Source: Mannheimia haemolytica (GTDB taxonomy: Bacteria; Pseudomonadota; Gammaproteobacteria; Enterobacterales; Pasteurellaceae). From it: DNA of 64,000 nucleotides. The first letter of the stretch is position 1, and every line of letters starts with the position of its first letter. The notes below the pieces were generated by a model. The model was not told where the DNA came from. It saw only the letters and a program-made list of their open reading frames with translations, and searched no databases. The position numbers were made by a program, and so were the translations under genes. Positions 60,072 to 64,000 of the stretch are shown piece by piece. The stretch is taken from assembly GCA_900638155.1 (NCBI GenBank), contig LR134495.1, forward strand, positions 62,001 through 126,000, in the 5' to 3' direction.

Positions 60072-60494
60072 ATGAATCGTCGTGATTTACTGTTACAGGA
60101 AATGGGCATTTCACAATGGGTGCTAACCAAGCCCCAAGTGCTAAAAGGCGATGCTCAAATCCGCCTAAACAATGCGGTAAAATTGGTGGTAGTGTGTGAG
60201 GAAGATCACCAACACAGCCGGCTCTTTGCTGATATTCTGCGTGCTTTAAAGTTAAAAAACAGCGAATATCAATGGCTGACTGGCGAACAATCACAACGTT
60301 TGGTGTTTGAGCATTCGCCGATCTTTTGGCTGATTCAAGCGGAAGAACAAGCGGTCAAAATGGCAAAAAATTTTACTAATCAGACCGCTTGGAAAAACGA
60401 GTCTTGGCAAGATTTAGCCAAATCTACGCACAAACGCCAACTTTGGCAACAAATGGATACTTTTTCGGCGCAATTTGGAGAACAGCGTGATTGA
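60072..60494 (+). CDS. holD: DNA polymerase III psi subunit HolD
   Basis: Psi bridges chi (HolC) and the clamp loader. The 140-residue protein starts MNRRDLLLQEMGISQWVLTK, the most conserved part and the part that in E. coli binds the clamp loader, followed by VKLVVVCEEDHQHSRLFADI. Sequence beyond that is weakly conserved, as usual. Overlap with rimI (by 8 bases) repeats the E. coli holD-rimI arrangement. An uptake signal inside the gene (ACAAGCGGTC at about 60348) adds QAVK. Confidence 0.92.
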   Translation: MNRRDLLLQEMGISQWVLTKPQVLKGDAQIRLNNAVKLVVVCEEDHQHSRLFADILRALKLKNSEYQWLTGEQSQRLVFEHSPIFWLIQAEEQAVKMAKNFTNQTAWKNESWQDLAKSTHKRQLWQQMDTFSAQFGEQRD

Positions 60495-60924
60495 GCAAAT
60501 TCAAGCGGAAGATTTTGAGCAGTTATTTGAAATTGAGCAACAAGCCCATTTGGTGCCGTGGTCAAAGGGGACGTTATTAAATAATCAGGGTGAAAAATAC
60601 CTGAATTTAAAAGTGGTAGAGCAAAACAAAATTGTGGCTTTTGCCATTAGTCATATCGTGCTAGATGAAGCAACCTTATTTAACATTGCAGTTGCTCCTG
60701 ATTTTCAAGGCAAAGGCATTGGCAAGCGGTTACTTTCCGAATTAATTTTGCAACTGCAACAACGGAAACTCACCACCCTGTGGTTGGAAGTGCGGGAATC
60801 CAACCATTCTGCCAGAAAACTCTACGATTCACTCGGTTTTAATGAAGTTACCATCCGCAAAAACTATTACCCCACCCCAACCGGTAGCAAAGAAAATGCG
60901 GTGGTAATGGCGTTATATTTGTAG
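60487..60924 (+). CDS. rimI: Ribosomal protein bS18 N-acetyltransferase RimI
   Basis: GNAT enzyme that acetylates the N-terminus of ribosomal protein S18. The 145-residue protein reads EQQAHLVPWSKGTLLNNQGE, FAISHIVLDEATLFNIAVAP, the acetyl-CoA loop FQGKGIGKRLLSELIL and LWLEVRESNHSARKLYDSLG then FNEVTIRKNYYP, matching E. coli throughout. The start is a GTG at 60487 inside the end of holD; the TTG at 60475 is a poor alternative. Confidence 0.94.
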   Translation: MIEQIQAEDFEQLFEIEQQAHLVPWSKGTLLNNQGEKYLNLKVVEQNKIVAFAISHIVLDEATLFNIAVAPDFQGKGIGKRLLSELILQLQQRKLTTLWLEVRESNHSARKLYDSLGFNEVTIRKNYYPTPTGSKENAVVMALYL

Positions 60925-60937
60925 GGAATTTAAGACC

Positions 60938-60965
60938 AAAAGAGCGACCTCAGTCGCTCTTTTTT
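60938..60965. terminator. Bidirectional terminator between rimI and typA
   Basis: AAAAGAGCGAC-ctca-GTCGCTCTTTT followed by TT on the plus strand and by TTGGTC on the minus strand. Confidence 0.85.
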
Positions 60966-60970
60966 ATCAG

Positions 60971-62818
60971 TTAGTGCGTGCTGGTACTGGTTGTAGTACG
61001 GCTTGCACGTTTACGGTCGTTTTCAGTTAATAAACGTTTACGAATACGCACCGATTGTGGTGTTACTTCCACTAATTCGTCATCGTCAATAAACTCTAAC
61101 GCTTGTTCTAGAGTGAAACGCACCGGTGTGGTTAAAACGATGGCATCGTCTTTACCTGATGCACGCATATTAGTTAATTTCTTACCCTGTAAGCAGTTTA
61201 CAGTTAAATCGTTTGAACGGCTGTGAATCCCGATAATTTGCCCTTCATATACATCAACACCGTGGTCGATCATTAATTTTCCACGCTCTTGTAAGCCGAA
61301 TAAAGCATAAGCTAAGGCTTTACCAGTAGCATTTGAAATAAGTACCCCGTTTTTACGCTGACCGATTTCACCTGGTTTAACATCATCATAGTGGCTGAAA
61401 GTTGAATAGAGTAAGCCGGTTCCTGACGTCATTGTCATAAATTCATTACGGAAACCGATTAAACCACGGCTTGGAATCACATATTCTAAACGGGTACGTC
61501 CTTTGCCGTCTGGGATCATATCACGCACTTCGCCTTTACGAATACCGAGTGCTTCCATCACTGAACCTTGATGTTGCTCTTCAATATCAATGGTTACTTG
61601 TTCAAACGGCTCTTGTTTTTTGCCGTTTTCTTCACGGTAGATTACTTTCGGGCGAGAAACCGCAAGCTCATAGCCCTCACGACGCATATTCTCGATTAAT
61701 ACCGATAAGTGTAATTCTCCACGACCGGAAACACGGAATTCGTCCGGGTTTGGTGTTTCTTCTACACGAAGTGCCACGTTGTGAACTAACTCTTTGTTTA
61801 AACGCTCAAGAATTTGGCGAGAAGTAACAAATTTACCTTCCTGACCGCAGAATGGCGAGGTGTTTACACAGAAGAACATCGTTACCGTTGGCTCATCTAC
61901 GCTTAATGCAGGTAAGGCTTCTACCGCATTAATATCACAAATCGTATCTGAAATATTTAATTCGCCTAAACCGGTAATCGCCACGATATCGCCGGCAAAT
62001 GCCTCTGTTGCCTCAAAACGTTGTAAACCTAAATGCCCTAACACCTGACCGATACGGCCTTGGCGGGTTTTACCTTCGCTATCGACAATAGTAACCGCTT
62101 GGTTAGGTTTTACCGAACCACGTTTGATACGACCGATACCGATAACGCCTACATAGTTGTTATAGTCTAATTGCGAGATCTGCATTTGGAACGGAGCCTC
62201 TAATTCCACTTGTGGCGGCTGAACGTGTTCAACAATCGCCTCGTAAAGTGGAGTCATATCTTCCGCTAACTCTTCGTGTTCTAAACCGGCCACACCGTTT
62301 AACGCAGAAGCGTAAATGATTGGGAAATCTAATTGCTCGTCTGTTGCACCTAAATTTACGAAGAGATCGAACACCTGATCAACCACCCAATCAGGGCGAG
62401 CACCCGGACGGTCCACTTTATTGATCACTACGATTGGTTTTAAACCGTGAGCGAACGCTTTTTGCGTTACGAAACGGGTTTGTGGCATCGGGCCGTCAAA
62501 TGCATCAACCACTAAAAGCACAGAATCTACCATTGAAAGTACACGCTCAACTTCACCACCGAAATCAGCGTGTCCCGGAGTATCTACGATATTGATATGA
62601 TAGCCGTTCCAGTTAATCGCTGTGTTTTTGGCAAGAATGGTAATACCACGCTCTTTTTCCAAATCGTTGGAGTCCATCACACGCTCGTCCACGTCGCCTC
62701 GGGTGTCGCCAAAGGTGCCGGATTGTTGTAAAAGTTTATCAACCAGCGTTGTTTTACCGTGGTCAACGTGAGCAATAATTGCAATGTTACGCAATTTATT
62801 AATATCTACATTTTGCAT
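60971..62818 (-). CDS. typA: Ribosome-associated GTPase TypA/BipA
   Basis: Translational GTPase involved in ribosome assembly and stress adaptation. The 615-residue protein has the G1 motif [18 protein letters not shown], switch I region [31 protein letters not shown] (G3), [14 protein letters not shown] (G4), domain II, an EF-G-like domain ([20 protein letters not shown]) and the BipA-specific C-terminal domain. An ATG at 62866 is in frame, but [14 protein letters not shown] at 62818 is the family start. Confidence 0.97.
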   Translation of the reverse strand: MQNVDINKLRNIAIIAHVDHGKTTLVDKLLQQSGTFGDTRGDVDERVMDSNDLEKERGITILAKNTAINWNGYHINIVDTPGHADFGGEVERVLSMVDSVLLVVDAFDGPMPQTRFVTQKAFAHGLKPIVVINKVDRPGARPDWVVDQVFDLFVNLGATDEQLDFPIIYASALNGVAGLEHEELAEDMTPLYEAIVEHVQPPQVELEAPFQMQISQLDYNNYVGVIGIGRIKRGSVKPNQAVTIVDSEGKTRQGRIGQVLGHLGLQRFEATEAFAGDIVAITGLGELNISDTICDINAVEALPALSVDEPTVTMFFCVNTSPFCGQEGKFVTSRQILERLNKELVHNVALRVEETPNPDEFRVSGRGELHLSVLIENMRREGYELAVSRPKVIYREENGKKQEPFEQVTIDIEEQHQGSVMEALGIRKGEVRDMIPDGKGRTRLEYVIPSRGLIGFRNEFMTMTSGTGLLYSTFSHYDDVKPGEIGQRKNGVLISNATGKALAYALFGLQERGKLMIDHGVDVYEGQIIGIHSRSNDLTVNCLQGKKLTNMRASGKDDAIVLTTPVRFTLEQALEFIDDDELVEVTPQSVRIRKRLLTENDRKRASRTTTSTSTH

Positions 62819-62851
62819 TGGAATATCTTTTTTTATTGAGTGAAAATAAAA

Positions 62852-62879
62852 ACTCTCGCCCATCAAAACCGGCGAGAGT
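62852..62879 (-). terminator. Hairpin between yggS and typA
   Basis: ACTCTCGCC / GGCGAGAGT. Read on the minus strand it is followed by TTTTTATTTTC, so it should end the yggS transcript just before typA. Confidence 0.75.
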
Positions 62880-62930
62880 CTAGAAATTGGAGGTCGAATT
62901 ATACAGAGTTTTTCAGAATTTGGCTACAAA

Positions 62931-62977
62931 ACAAGCGGTCTAAATTTGCAAAAATTTTACAATTTAAAACTGCTTGC
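62931..62977. repeat. Inverted uptake-signal pair after yggS
   Basis: ACAAGCGGTC and, inverted, AACTGCTTGC (one base off), with TTTGCAAAAATTTTACAA between them. Confidence 0.5.
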
Positions 62978-63008
62978 CAGAATCATTCCTTTGTTATGCC
63001 GATAAATT

Positions 63009-63692
63009 TTAGCCATAATCCCTCGCCCCAAAAATCGCCGTGCCGATTCTCACCATCGTAGAACCACATTCAATAGCGGCTTGCATATCGTCAGACATTC
63101 CCATTGAAAGAGTGTCAATGCCCTCAAATTCTGCTTGCAAGCGGTGAAAAAGTTGCTGCATTTTGCAAAGAGCGATTTTTTGTTGCTCCGGCTCACTTTC
63201 CGGTTTTGGAATTGCCATTAAACCACGTAATTTCAAATTAGGTAATTGAGAAATCGCTTGGGCTAAAGATAACATTTCGCTTGGCTCAATGCCTGATTTT
63301 GAGGCTTCATCGCTGATATTAATTTGAATCAATACATTAAGAGGTGCTTTTCCTTTCGGGCGTTGTTCGCTTAAACGCTCGGCAATTTTGAGCCTATCCA
63401 CCGTTTGAATCCAATCAAAATGAGTGGCAACCAGCTTGGTTTTATTCGATTGCAGTGGGCCGATAAAATGCCATTCCAAGTCAGCACGATTTGCAAAAAA
63501 TTCGATTTTTTCGACCGCTTCCTGCACATAATTCTCGCCAAACGCACGCTGACCGCCCTCTATCGCCTCTTGAATGGCTTCTACCGGCTTGGTTTTAGAA
63601 ACGGCAAGTAGCCGCACATTATCACGTTGGTGTTGTTGGGAAATTTGCTGAATTTGTTGATGGATTTGCGATAAATTCTCGGCAATCGACAT
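63009..63692 (-). CDS. yggS: Pyridoxal phosphate homeostasis protein YggS
   Basis: PLP-binding protein of the YggS/PROSC family that keeps vitamin B6 and amino-acid pools balanced; no enzyme activity is known. The 227-residue protein has VRLLAVSKTKPVEAIQEAIE (PLP-Lys in SKTKP), FGENYVQEAVEK, LEWHFIGPLQSNKTK and LSMGMSDDMQAAIECGSTMV then RIGTAIFG. The ATG at 63692 follows AAAGGAACCGAA; the longer frame to 63779 has no family match. Confidence 0.95.
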   Translation of the reverse strand: MSIAENLSQIHQQIQQISQQHQRDNVRLLAVSKTKPVEAIQEAIEGGQRAFGENYVQEAVEKIEFFANRADLEWHFIGPLQSNKTKLVATHFDWIQTVDRLKIAERLSEQRPKGKAPLNVLIQINISDEASKSGIEPSEMLSLAQAISQLPNLKLRGLMAIPKPESEPEQQKIALCKMQQLFHRLQAEFEGIDTLSMGMSDDMQAAIECGSTMVRIGTAIFGARDYG

Positions 63693-63702
63693 TTCGGTTC
63701 CT

Positions 63703-63731
63703 TTGGTAAACGGAGGTAAAAAAGCTATAAT
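63703..63731 (+). promoter_or_regulatory. Promoter of the kdsC-like gene
   Basis: TTGGTA (63703-63708) and TATAAT (63726-63731) with a 17-base spacer in the 70-base divergent gap between yggS and the kdsC-like gene. Confidence 0.6.
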
Positions 63732-63762
63732 GGCAAAATCATACCATATTTGAGGCAAAAAA

Positions 63763-64000
63763 ATGTTAGATCTGACCAAGATTAAATTAGTGATTACCGA
63801 TGTGGACGGTGTACTAACCGATGGCGGAATGTACTACACCGACCAAGGCGAAGTGATGAAACGTTTCCACGTTCACGATGGTTTAGGCGTTAAGATGTTG
63901 CAAAGTTGTGGCATTAAAGTGGCTGTACTCTCGGGCGGCGATACGGCTTTGCTCCGCAAACGGTTAGAGGTGCTGAAAATCGATCTGGCTTTATTAGGCA
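63763..64000 (+). CDS. kdsC: 3-deoxy-D-manno-octulosonate 8-phosphate phosphatase KdsC-like (3'-end cut by window edge)
   Basis: HAD phosphatase of the small-cap-free KdsC type, which in Gram-negatives releases Kdo for lipopolysaccharide. The 79 visible residues read MLDLTKIKLVITDVDGVLTD (nucleophile Asp in DVDGVLTDGG), GEVMKRFHVHDGLGVKMLQS and GIKVAVLSGGDTALLRKRLE. They are close to the Haemophilus influenzae protein. The family's LSGR/TGR Arg is replaced here (LSGGD). About 100 residues are beyond the window. GAGGCAAAAAA precedes the ATG. Confidence 0.9.
   Translation, partial: MLDLTKIKLVITDVDGVLTDGGMYYTDQGEVMKRFHVHDGLGVKMLQSCGIKVAVLSGGDTALLRKRLEVLKIDLALLG

Overview
The window comes from a gammaproteobacterium of the family Pasteurellaceae. 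The clearest sign is the uptake signal core ACAAGCGGTC (complement GACCGCTTGT), which recurs dozens of times, often as inverted pairs between genes. That core is the one used by the Actinobacillus pleuropneumoniae / Mannheimia / Bibersteinia side of the family, so a relative of those genera is likely; I cannot name a species. By eye the GC content is about 40 percent, with clearly more AT-rich accessory genes. The window is a normal chromosome arm: no rRNA, no integrase or transposase, and no CRISPR array was seen.

Layout. 1-5.1 kb: 5'-part of ubiD, the zinc-binding protein znuA, yjdM, rnr and a small membrane protein. 5.14-24.4 kb: the complete division and cell wall (dcw) cluster in the classical order mraZ-rsmH-ftsL-ftsI-murE-murF-mraY-murD-ftsW-murG-murC-ddl-ftsQ-ftsA-ftsZ-lpxC. 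It has a promoter with three MraZ boxes, and long palindromic repeats sit on either side of murF-mraY. 24.5-31.4 kb: recN with a LexA box, then tRNA-Ala(GGC)-gltX-four tRNA-Val(TAC), mltF, two tRNA-Arg(ACG), tRNA-Ser(GCT) and a lipoprotein. 31.5-39.6 kb: thyA, kbp, then holC and valS, which are separated by elaA, a fic gene, a small ORF, a zeta-like kinase gene, repeat units and an orphan membrane gene. 39.7-47.5 kb (minus strand): nudE, cysQ and the oxidative pentose phosphate genes zwf, pgl and gnd, with three unrelated genes inserted between pgl and gnd. 47.6-50.1 kb: an unknown gene, hslR and hslO. 50.2-58.9 kb (minus strand): a histidine operon with its hisL leader and attenuator. The leader is followed not by hisG-hisD but by a broken rhuM-fic gene and an acetyltransferase, then hisC, hisB, hisH, hisA, hisF and hisIE, interleaved with a BRO-type gene, an orphan gene and a divergent mini-gene. 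58.9-64 kb: rsmC, holD-rimI, typA, yggS and the 5'-part of a kdsC-like phosphatase.

How the genes work together. The dcw genes form one pathway from UDP-MurNAc to lipid II and the septal ring. zwf-pgl-gnd is the oxidative pentose phosphate pathway. holC and holD supply the chi and psi subunits of the clamp loader. The tRNA-gltX block keeps the arrangement known from Escherichia coli.

The most unusual content is non-coding. Three families of structured repeats (called P, H and C here) were found by reading the sequence. In families H and C the hairpin arms differ between copies but stay self-complementary, while loops and linkers stay the same. H elements sit inside copies of other repeats, and C elements supply the stop codons of neighbouring genes. 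Other points worth a second look are the orphaned his attenuator, the fic/small ORF/zeta module with a second decayed zeta 3'-end, and the copy-specific complementary flanks of the tRNA-Val genes.
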